Assembly (NCBI RefSeq): GCF_003007715.1
Contig: NZ_PXNO01000008.1
Location: 1-64,000 of the forward strand
Direction: 5' to 3'
Length of the DNA stretch: 64,000 bases
DNA from: Marinobacter shengliensis
Lineage (GTDB): Bacteria > Pseudomonadota > Gammaproteobacteria > Pseudomonadales > Oleiphilaceae
Made by a program: the position numbers and the translations under genes. The notes beneath the pieces were generated by a model, which had not been told where the DNA came from, did no database searches, and saw only the letters and a list, made by a program, of their open reading frames with translations. This document shows positions 10,800-19,455 of this stretch, one piece after another; the stretch's first letter is position 1; every line of letters begins with the position of its first letter.

Positions 10800-12569
10800 T
10801 TAGTGGTCTTGAGCGCTACCGGCACCGCGTGGGTAACGGACGCTTTCAACCAGCTCCTGGATTTCAACAGGCGGCTCGGCAGTCACTTTCGATACCCCGA
10901 AGGCTACCGCAAAGTTGACCAGAGCACCAACCGCACCGATGGACAGCGGGGAAATACCCAGTACCCAGAACTCGGCGGTATCCGGCAGGTTGTTGGTTCC
11001 CGGAATGAAGAACCAGCCCTTGTAGATGAAGATGTAGACCAGTGTGAAGATCAGACCGGACAACATGCCCAGGGTTGCGCCTATGTTGTTCACACGCTTG
11101 GAGAAAATACCCATCATCAGCGCGGGGAACAGGGAGGCCGCAGCGATACCAAAGGCCAGAGCGACCACCTGTGCCGCGAACCCGGGCGGGTTGGCGCCTA
11201 GCCAGGTGGCGACGACGATGGCAACGGCCATGGAGATCCGTGCCGCCAACAGTTCGCCCTTATCGGTGATGTTGGGGTTGATTCGGCCTTTGATCAGGTC
11301 GTGACTCACCGCCGAAGAAATAGCCAGCAACAGACCTGCCGCCGTTGACAGAGCCGCAGCCAGACCACCGGCAGCAATCAGACCAATAACCCAGCCGGGC
11401 AGGTTGGCGATTTCCGGGTTGGCCAGTACCAGGATGTCGTTGTTAACAGACAGCTCGTTGCCTTCCCAGCCGCGCTCTGCTGCGGTGGCTGCGAAATCGG
11501 CGTTGCCGTCGTTATACACCTGGATGCGGCCATCGTTGTTCTTGTCCTCGAACTTGATCAGGCCAGTTTCTTCCCAGGTGGCAATCCAGGCAGGACGCGC
11601 ATCATATTCGATGGGCTGGGCTGCAGTGCCTTCCGGGTAGATGGTGGTCATCAGGTTCAGACGAGCCATGGAAGCAACAGCCGGAGCAGTCAGGTAAAGC
11701 AGGGCGATGAAGACCAGGGCCCAGCCGCCGGACCAACGAGCGTCAGCTACCTTGGGAACGGTGAAGAAACGGATGATAACGTGGGGCAGGCCAGCCGTAC
11801 CGATCATCAGGGACAGGGTAAACAGAACCATGTTCAGTTTATTGTCGATGTCCGCCGTGTATTCCCGGAAGCCAAGGTCGGTGACCACCATGTTCAGTTT
11901 TTCAAGCAATGGCAGGCCGGATTCAGTATGGGTTGAGAACATACCGAACATCGGGATCGGGTTGCCGGTCAGCTGCAGGGAAATGAACACCGCCGGAATG
12001 GTGTAGGCGATGATCAGAACGCAGTACTGGGCCACCTGGGTGTAGGTGATGCCTTTCATGCCGCCGAGCACGGCGTAGATAAAGACCACAACCGCAGCGA
12101 TCATCAGGCCGTTGGTAGCCTCTACTTCCAGGAAGCGGGAGAAGGCAACACCAGCACCGGCCATCTGGCCAATTACGTAGGTCACAGACGCGACGATCAA
12201 GCAGATTACCGCCACCAGACGTGCGTTTGGACTGTAATAGCGATCACCGATGAACTCGGGAACCGTGAACTTGCCGAACTTACGCAGGTAAGGAGCCAGC
12301 AGCATGGCCAGCAGAACGTAACCGCCGGTCCAGCCCATCAGGAACGTGGAGTTAGCATAACCACCGGCGGCGATCAGGCCCGCCATGGAAATGAAGGACG
12401 CGGCAGACATCCAGTCGGCACCGATCGCCATACCGTTGGTGACCGGGTGAACGCCGCCGCCGGCAACGTAGAAATCGCTGGTGCTGCCGGCTTTCGCCCA
12501 CACAGCGATCAGGATATACAGGAGGAAGGAACCCCCGACGAAAAGCAGGTTGATTGCAAATTGGCTCAT
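10800..12569 (-). CDS. Sodium:solute symporter, VC_2705/ActP-like large subunit
   Basis: This 589-residue inner-membrane transporter of the SLC5 family has about 13-14 hydrophobic spans. The conserved first segments are visible (SDFYVAGGGVHPV, GADWMSAASFISMAG). A roughly 80-residue hydrophilic insertion (about 310-390, containing DKNNDGRIQVYNDG) interrupts the membrane core, a feature of the VC_2705 branch. The likely substrate is acetate or another short monocarboxylate taken up with Na+, inferred from family and from the adjacent CrbS-like kinase. Its small DUF4212 partner is encoded 6 bp upstream. Confidence 0.9.
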   Translation of the reverse strand: MSQFAINLLFVGGSFLLYILIAVWAKAGSTSDFYVAGGGVHPVTNGMAIGADWMSAASFISMAGLIAAGGYANSTFLMGWTGGYVLLAMLLAPYLRKFGKFTVPEFIGDRYYSPNARLVAVICLIVASVTYVIGQMAGAGVAFSRFLEVEATNGLMIAAVVVFIYAVLGGMKGITYTQVAQYCVLIIAYTIPAVFISLQLTGNPIPMFGMFSTHTESGLPLLEKLNMVVTDLGFREYTADIDNKLNMVLFTLSLMIGTAGLPHVIIRFFTVPKVADARWSGGWALVFIALLYLTAPAVASMARLNLMTTIYPEGTAAQPIEYDARPAWIATWEETGLIKFEDKNNDGRIQVYNDGNADFAATAAERGWEGNELSVNNDILVLANPEIANLPGWVIGLIAAGGLAAALSTAAGLLLAISSAVSHDLIKGRINPNITDKGELLAARISMAVAIVVATWLGANPPGFAAQVVALAFGIAAASLFPALMMGIFSKRVNNIGATLGMLSGLIFTLVYIFIYKGWFFIPGTNNLPDTAEFWVLGISPLSIGAVGALVNFAVAFGVSKVTAEPPVEIQELVESVRYPRGAGSAQDH

Positions 12570-12575
12570 GGTGTC

Positions 12576-12839
12576 TTACTCCTCATGTACGCCGAATTGC
12601 TCGTCGATCTTGTTCATACGCCAGGCGTAGAAGAAGATCAGGGCAATGAAGGTAAGAATGGAGCCTTGCTGGGCGAACCAGAAACCGAGATCGGTGCCAC
12701 CGACCGGAATGCCCGCCAGCATGGGACGTAACAGAATGGCGAAGCCATAAGACACCAGGGCCCAGATAATCAGGCTCCCGAATATCAGGCGCAAGTTCGC
12801 CTTCCAGTAGTTCTCAGCGTCGTAGCTATGACCTGACAT
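12576..12839 (-). CDS. Sodium:solute symporter small subunit (DUF4212)
   Basis: This 87-residue protein has two membrane spans (about 19-40 and 52-73) and the family signature YWKANLRLI near the N-terminus. DUF4212 proteins are always found beside VC_2705-type symporters and are taken to be an accessory subunit. The start at 12839 is set by an AGGAG site 8 bases upstream; in-frame start codons at 12845 and 12848 overlap or crowd that site. The gene is co-transcribed with the large subunit. Confidence 0.9.
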   Translation of the reverse strand: MSGHSYDAENYWKANLRLIFGSLIIWALVSYGFAILLRPMLAGIPVGGTDLGFWFAQQGSILTFIALIFFYAWRMNKIDEQFGVHEE

Positions 12840-12925
12840 ACACATCACTCCTGTATTGTTGTTGTGGAGGTTGGGTGGATTACTTGTGGGGTGTTGCGGA
12901 TAGAGAATTTATTATTCATGTAGTA

Positions 12926-12954
12926 CTTCTCCGACTTGTTGTCTTCTCCGACTT
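12926..12954 (-). promoter_or_regulatory. Tandem 12-bp direct repeat upstream of the symporter operon
   Basis: Two identical copies of CTTCTCCGACTT (plus-strand reading; 12926-12937 and 12943-12954) have a 17-bp period. On the minus strand they lie just upstream of an A/T-rich -10-like stretch (about 12908-12918) and about 90 bp before the DUF4212 start, so the nearer copy would overlap a -35 position. This looks like an activator site. The protein that binds is unknown; a CrbR/ErdR-type regulator is a guess from context. Confidence 0.5.
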
Positions 12955-13049
12955 TACTGGTCAATGGAATTATGGATATTGGCAAATGGTCTAACTCTCA
13001 GTAACTTGCCTTGTAATTGGTCAAGGACATCAGGCGCTGAAGCAGGTTG

Positions 13050-13757
13050 TCAGTAGCGGTGCATATTCTGTAAACGGCGCTGATAATGCAGCTTTTCAGC
13101 CAGTTCTTTCAGGTTCTTGACGCCATTTTTTTGCGCCCGGTTCAGGGCCATGAGTGTCAGTTCTGCGGTCACCAGGGCATCGGCAGCGGCGTGATGCCGT
13201 TCACTAACTTCGAGTTTGAAGAAGTCGGCCCAGTGGTCGAGGCTGCGCCCCTTGGTTTCTGCTTTTGGGAATATCGCCGGTAGTAGCTCGGCAACGTCCA
13301 TCCAGACGTGGGGGATGGTGTAGCCAAGCTGGGCTTTCAGGGTTTTTTCCAGGAATTTCTGGTCGAATGCGGAGTGGTAGGCAAGGATTGGGTCGCCGTT
13401 CATCCACTCGAGCAGGTAGAGCAGGGCATCTTCGGTTTCGTGGCCCTGGGTCAGGGCCTCCGGCCCGATACCATGGATCAGCACGGTTTCCCGGATATCG
13501 AGCTCCGGTCGGCGCAGGATCAGATCAAACTGATCATTCAGGTGAATGACCCCGCCCTCAATAGCCACAGCGCCGATGGCGATGACTTCATCTTTCGAGG
13601 CATTCAGTCCGGTGGTCTCAAGGTCCAGTACGATCAGGCGGCACCGGGTTAGCGGCTGGTCGCTCACCGTTTTCGGCGTGGGCAGGTTCTCAGGATCGTG
13701 ATTGCCAACGGCGCCGCCCCTTCGCTGTGCCAGCCATTGCTTGATGTAGTCGAGCAT
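13050..13757 (-). CDS. DnaQ-like 3'-5' exonuclease (DEDDh)
   Basis: This 235-residue protein has an exonuclease domain over about 40-215. Exo I is LDLETTG (D45, E47), Exo II is HSAFDQKFL, and Exo III ends in HHAAADALVTAEL with the DEDDh histidine. It resembles the proofreading epsilon subunit of DNA polymerase III but carries a short N-terminal extension and lacks an obvious alpha-binding tail, so it is probably a paralogue and not the replicative epsilon. It is encoded 14 bp after the cNMP/CBS/DUF294 gene. The two form a conserved pair next to acetate-type symporters in related bacteria (recalled, not checked). Confidence 0.88.
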   Translation of the reverse strand: MLDYIKQWLAQRRGGAVGNHDPENLPTPKTVSDQPLTRCRLIVLDLETTGLNASKDEVIAIGAVAIEGGVIHLNDQFDLILRRPELDIRETVLIHGIGPEALTQGHETEDALLYLLEWMNGDPILAYHSAFDQKFLEKTLKAQLGYTIPHVWMDVAELLPAIFPKAETKGRSLDHWADFFKLEVSERHHAAADALVTAELTLMALNRAQKNGVKNLKELAEKLHYQRRLQNMHRY

Positions 13758-13771
13758 GGTGTTTCCGGTAC

Positions 13772-15688
13772 CTAGAGTTGGTAAGTGACTTCCAGCTTTT
13801 GCTGCAGCCTTTGAGCCTGGCGGAAAGACTCCCGCAGGATGCGTCGGTCGAGCGGGTTCAGGTCGTCCGGATCAATGTAGTTGGTCAGTTCCTCGCCCCT
13901 GTCCAGCATCTCCTGGTGGGCACGCATACGGATGGCCTGGATCAGGCTGTACGCCTCTTTCCACGCGTTTGCATCTTTGGCGTCGAAAACCCCCTTTCGG
14001 GACAGGGCGTCCATTCGCTCCAGCGTATTGGCAGCTTCCACCCCGTGGGCCAGGGCGAATACCCGGACGGATTCGACAAACGGCGCCAGGCCTTGCCGTT
14101 TCAGGTCCAGAGAATGCTTTTTCTCGTCATTCAGATAGCGAAAGTTCCTGAACATGGTGAGCGGTGGTTTGCGTTGCAGCGCATTGCCCGCCAGCATCTT
14201 CTGGAACAGGGCGTTCTTGCGAATCCTGTCCAGAACTTTCTCCAGCAATCGGTGCAATGGCTCCGTTGGCCCGAATACTGAGCGCATATCGAGGAAGATG
14301 GATGAGTACACCAGATTCTGGGGGGTGGAGGCGTCGATAAACCGAACGAACCAGTCATCCCACTCCCGATCACTCAGACACAGTTTCGGGTTGCTTGCCA
14401 TGATGTTGCCTTTACACAGGGTAAAGCCACACTCGGCCAATTCATCATTCACCTTGCGTGCGAACGGCAGCAGTTTTTCCCTAACCTGGTCCTCGGTCAT
14501 GCCCTCGGGCGTCTCGAACAGGATGCCGTTGTCCTGGTCGGTCAGCAGTGTTTGCTCCTGCCGGCCTTCGCTGCCAAAGGTCAGCCAGGTGAAAGGGATA
14601 CCGGGATCGTTTTTCTTCAGGTTCAGTTCCAGTACCCGCCGAACGGTCACATCGTTGAGCGTGGTGATGATCTTGACCACCTGCCCGGAGTCCGCGCCGT
14701 GGGCCAGCATGGAATCCACCAGGCGGGAAACGTCGGTGCGCAGGCTCACCAGCGTGCGCAGGTGGGTGGCTGTACCGATGGTCCGGGCCAGGTTCACCAG
14801 GTCCACGCGCTGGAGGGAGAACAGGTCCCGCTCGGAGACCACCCCGATCAGATGATTTTCCTCATCGACCACGCACAGATGTGCAAAGTGGTGCTCGGCC
14901 ATCAACATGGCGGCTTCAAAGGCATCGGCTGTTGAGGGTAAACAGCAGGGATCTGCTGTCATGACCTGCCGGATAGGGGTGTCGAGGGGGCCTCGTTCCT
15001 CGGCAATCATCGTGCGCAAATCGCGCAGCGTGAAGATGCCCTTGGGGTGGCGGTTGTCATCCGTAATAATGATGCTGCCGACATTATTCTCATGCATGCG
15101 GGCCACCGCCTTGCGCACCGGCAGGTCGGGCGAGCAAACGATGGGATTGCGCAGAGCGTAACGTTCAAGCGGGGTATCCAGGCTATTGCTCGACCCGATC
15201 GAGGCCATCGCCTTGGACTGGATGCGCTGGTTGACCTGATCCAGCAGGCTGCTGACGCCGCGCAGGCAGAAGTCCCGGAAGGGTTCGCTTTCGGAGAACA
15301 GGGTGATGAACGCTTTTTGTTCAATGCTCAGGCAGAAGGTGTCTCCGGAGGCCCGGTGCAGGGTACGGGTAGGGCGCTCGCCAATCAGGGCAGCCAGCGG
15401 AAAGCATTCGCCCTGGCTGATTTCGAAGGTGGTTTCTGCCCGATCCTCTTTTTCGTTGTGGCGTTCGCCCCGAATACGGCCTTGTTTAACGATGTAAAAG
15501 CGCTTTACTACGCCGTCATCCGGCGAGAGCACCACGTCTTCATCGGCGTAGAACCTCAGGGTGGCATGTTCAGCGAAATGGGCCAGGTGGGTGTCATCCA
15601 TGCTGGAAAAAGGTGCATGTTCCCGCAGAAATGTCATGATGGCTCGGGTGTTCTGGGGGCGGGATGTGTCCTGGTTCGCTGCTGCCAT
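13772..15688 (-). CDS. cNMP-binding, CBS and DUF294 nucleotidyltransferase-like protein
   Basis: This 638-residue cytosolic protein has four parts. A cyclic-nucleotide-binding fold (about 25-140) is followed by paired CBS domains (about 170-300), then a GlnD-like nucleotidyltransferase domain with GSEGRQEQTLLTDQDN (about 370-385), then a DUF294 C-terminal helical domain (about 500-635). CBS pairs bind adenosyl ligands and the transferase motif looks intact, so it may be a ligand-controlled nucleotidyltransferase; the substrate is unknown. It is first in a minus-strand group with the DnaQ-like exonuclease. Confidence 0.88.
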   Translation of the reverse strand: MAAANQDTSRPQNTRAIMTFLREHAPFSSMDDTHLAHFAEHATLRFYADEDVVLSPDDGVVKRFYIVKQGRIRGERHNEKEDRAETTFEISQGECFPLAALIGERPTRTLHRASGDTFCLSIEQKAFITLFSESEPFRDFCLRGVSSLLDQVNQRIQSKAMASIGSSNSLDTPLERYALRNPIVCSPDLPVRKAVARMHENNVGSIIITDDNRHPKGIFTLRDLRTMIAEERGPLDTPIRQVMTADPCCLPSTADAFEAAMLMAEHHFAHLCVVDEENHLIGVVSERDLFSLQRVDLVNLARTIGTATHLRTLVSLRTDVSRLVDSMLAHGADSGQVVKIITTLNDVTVRRVLELNLKKNDPGIPFTWLTFGSEGRQEQTLLTDQDNGILFETPEGMTEDQVREKLLPFARKVNDELAECGFTLCKGNIMASNPKLCLSDREWDDWFVRFIDASTPQNLVYSSIFLDMRSVFGPTEPLHRLLEKVLDRIRKNALFQKMLAGNALQRKPPLTMFRNFRYLNDEKKHSLDLKRQGLAPFVESVRVFALAHGVEAANTLERMDALSRKGVFDAKDANAWKEAYSLIQAIRMRAHQEMLDRGEELTNYIDPDDLNPLDRRILRESFRQAQRLQQKLEVTYQL

Positions 15689-15885
15689 ATCGCAATCCGT
15701 CGTGGGTCGGAGTTGGTCGGCCTTCGCCGCTGTTCCGTAGTTATTGTTGTCCGCTTGCAGTGTAGTTCAGCGGAGCGATGTTATGCCCTACGATTTTGGT
15801 CGAAACGTGTCTCAGGGCTTTTCTTTATGGTAGCCCGGCACGGTGGTAGAGTTCTGACATTCGTCAATCCAGAAACAGATAGCTC
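15689..15885. other. Divergent intergenic region
   Basis: This 197-bp non-coding stretch lies between the minus-strand DUF294 gene and plus-strand smrA. It should contain both promoters. I could not pick out convincing -35/-10 pairs or an operator. Confidence 0.5.
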
Positions 15886-16467
15886 ATGACCAGTAAAGAT
15901 GAACGCCTGGCGTTTCTTGAAGAGATGAAGGATGTCCGGCGTATTCGGAAACCCAATCGGGCCGAGGTGTCGACCCCCAGGGAGCTGACGCCCGGGCATC
16001 TGGAACGGCAGAAAGCGGCCGTTGAAAAGCCGGTTCGTGACCTGAACCCGCTGACTTCTGACATGGTTGAGCCGCTGACGGCCCATGACGTCCTTAGCTG
16101 GATGCGGCCCGGTATTCAGCATGGTGTGTTCCGCAAGCTCCGGCTGGGTCAGTACCCGATCGAGGCCAGGTTGGATCTGCACCGGATGACCGTTGAGGAA
16201 GCCCGCCGGGAGGTATTTGCGTTTGTCAACGATTGCGTGCGCTACGGATTGCGGTCAGTCATCATTCTGCACGGTAAGGGTGAGCGCAACCCTGATGGCA
16301 TTGCCCAGTTGAAAAGCTACCTGGCGAAGTGGCTGCCGGAACTGGACAGCGTACTGGCCTTTCACTCGGCCCAGAAACACCATGGTGGAACCGGCGCGGT
16401 CTATGTCATGGTTCGCAAGAGCGACCGGGACAAACAGAATAATCGGGAATTGCATGGCAGCCGGTGA
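15886..16467 (+). CDS. smrA: Smr-domain protein, SmrA-like DNA endonuclease
   Basis: The protein has 193 residues. A C-terminal Smr domain (about 95-185) has the signature LDLHRMTVEEAR and the LHGKGERN loop, and a basic, low-complexity N-terminal region precedes it. The length and layout match the YdaL/SmrA group of stand-alone Smr proteins, reported to nick DNA; the cellular role is not well defined. It is transcribed alone, followed about 45 bp later by a small lipoprotein gene. Confidence 0.88.
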   Translation: MTSKDERLAFLEEMKDVRRIRKPNRAEVSTPRELTPGHLERQKAAVEKPVRDLNPLTSDMVEPLTAHDVLSWMRPGIQHGVFRKLRLGQYPIEARLDLHRMTVEEARREVFAFVNDCVRYGLRSVIILHGKGERNPDGIAQLKSYLAKWLPELDSVLAFHSAQKHHGGTGAVYVMVRKSDRDKQNNRELHGSR

Positions 16468-16513
16468 TCAGGAAATCACGGTGCTGCATTTCAAATAGCT
16501 GATGAGGTTATTG

Positions 16514-16717
16514 ATGATGAAAAAGGGTTCTCTGGTGGTGATTGTTATGGCCGGCCTGTTCACTCTGGCGGGTTGCAAAGACCGGGTGATCTGGGACGAC
16601 AACGGCAAGGTGGAGAGTGCCACCAAAGATCGTGAAGTCTGGGATTCCAATGGCAGAATGAACACCGGTGATCGCAAGATCTGGGTAGACCAGGATGGCA
16701 AAGAAGTGATCAAGTGA
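16514..16717 (+). CDS. Small lipoprotein with W-D-N-G repeats
   Basis: This is a precursor of about 67 residues. A signal peptide ends in a lipobox (TLAGC), and the mature part of about 45 residues has three degenerate repeats: RVIWDDNGKV, REVWDSNGRM and RKIWVDQDGKEV. The start at 16514 is chosen because TGAGG lies 6 bases upstream; in-frame ATGs also occur at 16502 and 16517. I do not recognise a family. The precursor should be lipidated and held in the envelope. Neighbours (smrA, iorA) do not explain it. Confidence 0.75.
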   Translation: MMKKGSLVVIVMAGLFTLAGCKDRVIWDDNGKVESATKDREVWDSNGRMNTGDRKIWVDQDGKEVIK

Positions 16718-16756
16718 ACGAATTCGTCTTCCAGCAAATAATAAAAGGAAAGGCCC

Positions 16757-17245
16757 ATGGCATTCAGCCTGACGATTAACGGCCAAAGGCACACAGTTGA
16801 TGTTGATTCCGATACGCCTCTGTTGTGGGTGATTCGGGATGAAGTTGGGCTCAAGGGCACCAAGTTTGGTTGCGGTGCCGGCTTGTGCGGCGCTTGCACG
16901 GTTCATGTTAACGGTCAGCCAGCGCGCTCTTGTTCAACACCGGTGGCGTCGGTAGACGGCGCTTCCGTGACCACTATCGAAGGTTTGTCCGAAGATGGCC
17001 AGTTGCACCCGTTGCAACAGGCCTGGATTGATCAGGGCGTTCCCCAGTGCGGATACTGTCAGTCGGGCCAGATCATGACCGCAGCGCACCTTCTGAACAA
17101 CAATCCGTCGCCATCTCGTCAGGACATTGTGACCGCCATGACCGGAAACCTGTGCCGGTGCGGTACCTATTCCCGTATTGTCGCCGCCGTCGAGGCGGTT
17201 GCCGGTTCGGTTGGCCATTACCAGCCCGCCGGGGAGGACGCCTGA
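16757..17245 (+). CDS. iorA: 2Fe-2S subunit of a molybdenum hydroxylase, IorA-like
   Basis: This 162-residue small subunit is of the isoquinoline 1-oxidoreductase/aldehyde oxidase type. A plant-type ferredoxin domain has C39, C44, C47 (CGAGLCGAC) and C59. A helical domain holds the second cluster, with CGYCQSGQI and CRCGTYSR. It passes electrons from the molybdenum centre of the large subunit encoded next. There is no separate FAD subunit nearby, as is usual for IorAB-type enzymes, which donate to a cytochrome-like acceptor. The true substrate cannot be read from sequence and may be an N-heterocycle or an aldehyde. Confidence 0.88.
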   Translation: MAFSLTINGQRHTVDVDSDTPLLWVIRDEVGLKGTKFGCGAGLCGACTVHVNGQPARSCSTPVASVDGASVTTIEGLSEDGQLHPLQQAWIDQGVPQCGYCQSGQIMTAAHLLNNNPSPSRQDIVTAMTGNLCRCGTYSRIVAAVEAVAGSVGHYQPAGEDA

Positions 17246-17246
17246 C

Positions 17247-19445
17247 ATGACCATGAATCGTCGTGATTTTCTGAAAGTCAGCACGGGTGCTTCAGGCAGC
17301 TTGATACTGGCGGTATCTATCCCGGGGTGCGCCTCTGTCCAGACCGGGTACCAGCCCGAGACCGGTGAGTGGAAGCCGGATATCTGGCTGGAATTGACCC
17401 GTGATGATGAGATCATCTTTACCCTGGCCCGGGTTGAGATGGGGCAGGGCACCTACACCGGTTTGACCACGCTGGTGGCCGAAGAGCTGGACGTGGAGCC
17501 GGGCAAGATCAAAGTCAAATTTGCCCCGGTGGCGCCGGAATACCGAAACCCCTTGTTTGGTTTGCAGCTGACCGGTGGCAGCACCAGCCTGGCCTCGAGC
17601 TGGGAGCCACTGAGGGTAGCGGGCGCGCAAGCACGGCAGATGTTGATTATGGCGGCTGCCCGGGTGTGGGAAGTAGACGCGGACCAATGCACTACACAGG
17701 ATGGCCGGGTGGTGCATCCCAACGGTGTTGATTCGTTGCGTTACGGCCAACTGGTTGAGTTGGCGGACCGGGAAGTCATCCGGGGCAAGGTGCCCCTCAA
17801 ACCCCGCTCTGAGTGGAAGTACATCGGCCGTAAGGGCGGCAAGCTGGATGCCCGTGCCAAGGCAACGGGTACCGCCGTCTACGGGATGGACGTTGAGCTT
17901 CCGGGCATGGTCTATGCGGTGATGACTCGAAGCCCCCGTTACGGCGGCAAGGCCAGCAGATTCAACCGTGATGAAGTTCTCGGTATGCCAGGTGTAACCG
18001 ATGCCTTCATCACTGAGCGCGGTGTTGCTCTGGTTGCCCAGCGTTATTGGCAGGCAAGAAAGGCTCAGCAGAAATTGCAGGTAGAGTGGGACTTCTCTGA
18101 AGCGCTGGATACCGACACAGAAGCCGTTTTTGAGGGTTACCGCAAGGCCGCGAGTGAAAATTCCGGGGTCAAAGAACGCAGTGAGGGTAATGTCGATAAG
18201 GCAGCCGATCGGGCAAAACAGGTGGTTGAAGCCGAGTATGAGCAGCCCTATCTGGCCCATGCCACCATGGAACCGATGAATGCTACGGCCTGGTATCGCG
18301 ATGGTGGAATGGATGTTTGGGCACCCACCCAGGCGCCAGACCTGGGGCGCATTGCGGCGGCCCGTCATACCGATCTGTCACCGGGCAAGATCAATATTCA
18401 CACGACCTTCCTTGGCGGCGGGTTCGGCCGTCGCCTCACTCAGGACTATATCGAAGAAGCTGCAGCGGTGGCCTATCAACTGAAGGTTCCGGTCAAGCTG
18501 ATCTGGTCCCGGGAAGAAGATACTCGCCACGGTTTCCTGCGTCCTGCCATGTTGCACCGGATGAAAGGCAGCCTGAACGACGGTGAGCTGACTGGCTGGC
18601 ATCACCAGATCGTCGGCCCGCAGGTTCTGGACTGGTACGTTCGCAATGCCGCACCCGCTCAGTATCCCTGGGCGCCAAAATTCCTCTACGACACGTTGGG
18701 GCGAGTGGGCCTGATGGCGGAGGGCATTGCCACGCCAAAAGATATTTCGGCCATTGAAGGCGCGATTGAGTACCCCTACCAGGTGCCTAATGTCAGCGTT
18801 CGCCATACCCATACTGACCCCGGTGTGCCCATTACCTGGTGGCGTTCGGTGGGTTATTCCCACAACGGGTTTGCGGTGGAAACCTTCATGGATGAGCTGG
18901 CCCACGAATCCGGTGAAGATCCGTTGCAGTTCCGACTGAAAATGCTGGATGGCGAGCCGCGACATCGTGAAGTACTAGAGCGCGCAGCCCGGCTGGCGGA
19001 TTGGGGCCAGCCCGCGCCGGAAGGTCGCGCCCGGGGGCTCGCCTTGTTCAAGAGCTTTGGTACCTATGTGGCCCAAGTGGTTGAAGCCGGAATCGAGAAC
19101 GGTGAAATACGGGTGTACAAGGTGATCTGCAGCGTGGATTGCGGCCAGGTGGTTAATCCCAGGATTGTTGAAGATCAGATCGAGGGTGGCATCCTGTTTG
19201 GCCTGACCGCCGCGCTCTACGGCGAGATCAACTTCGACAACGGCGAGATCCGGCAGAGCAATTTCCACGACTACCGCCTGATGCAGATGCACCAGACGCC
19301 CGAAGTGGTGGTGGATATTGTTGACAGTGAGGCAGACCCGACCGGTGTGGGTGAGCCAGGCGTGCCCCCGGTGATTCCCGCCCTGGGCAATGCCCTGTTT
19401 GCGCTGACCGGAAAGCGCCAGCGCCGCCTGCCGTTGACGGCTTGA
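17247..19445 (+). CDS. iorB: Molybdopterin-binding large subunit, IorB-like
   Basis: The protein has 732 residues. The start at 17247 gives a twin-arginine signal (MTMNRRDFLK followed by a hydrophobic stretch), so the complex should be exported folded. The stretch ending in SIPGC resembles a lipobox but has proline at -2, so lipidation is doubtful. Xanthine-dehydrogenase-type molybdopterin domains follow, with FLGGGFGRR, a central GxGxR-type region and the C-terminal GVGEPGVPPV holding the catalytic glutamate. It lies 1 bp after iorA. The reaction is hydroxylation of a heterocycle or aldehyde with water as oxygen source (family knowledge). The maturation chaperone of the XdhC type is not in this window. 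Confidence 0.88.
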   Translation: MTMNRRDFLKVSTGASGSLILAVSIPGCASVQTGYQPETGEWKPDIWLELTRDDEIIFTLARVEMGQGTYTGLTTLVAEELDVEPGKIKVKFAPVAPEYRNPLFGLQLTGGSTSLASSWEPLRVAGAQARQMLIMAAARVWEVDADQCTTQDGRVVHPNGVDSLRYGQLVELADREVIRGKVPLKPRSEWKYIGRKGGKLDARAKATGTAVYGMDVELPGMVYAVMTRSPRYGGKASRFNRDEVLGMPGVTDAFITERGVALVAQRYWQARKAQQKLQVEWDFSEALDTDTEAVFEGYRKAASENSGVKERSEGNVDKAADRAKQVVEAEYEQPYLAHATMEPMNATAWYRDGGMDVWAPTQAPDLGRIAAARHTDLSPGKINIHTTFLGGGFGRRLTQDYIEEAAAVAYQLKVPVKLIWSREEDTRHGFLRPAMLHRMKGSLNDGELTGWHHQIVGPQVLDWYVRNAAPAQYPWAPKFLYDTLGRVGLMAEGIATPKDISAIEGAIEYPYQVPNVSVRHTHTDPGVPITWWRSVGYSHNGFAVETFMDELAHESGEDPLQFRLKMLDGEPRHREVLERAARLADWGQPAPEGRARGLALFKSFGTYVAQVVEAGIENGEIRVYKVICSVDCGQVVNPRIVEDQIEGGILFGLTAALYGEINFDNGEIRQSNFHDYRLMQMHQTPEVVVDIVDSEADPTGVGEPGVPPVIPALGNALFALTGKRQRRLPLTA

Positions 19446-19455
19446 GCCAAAGCGG

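Noticed and set aside
12849..13049. Sigma-54 promoter upstream of the symporter genes
   Set aside because: No GG-N10-GC pair with the flanking consensus was found on the minus strand.
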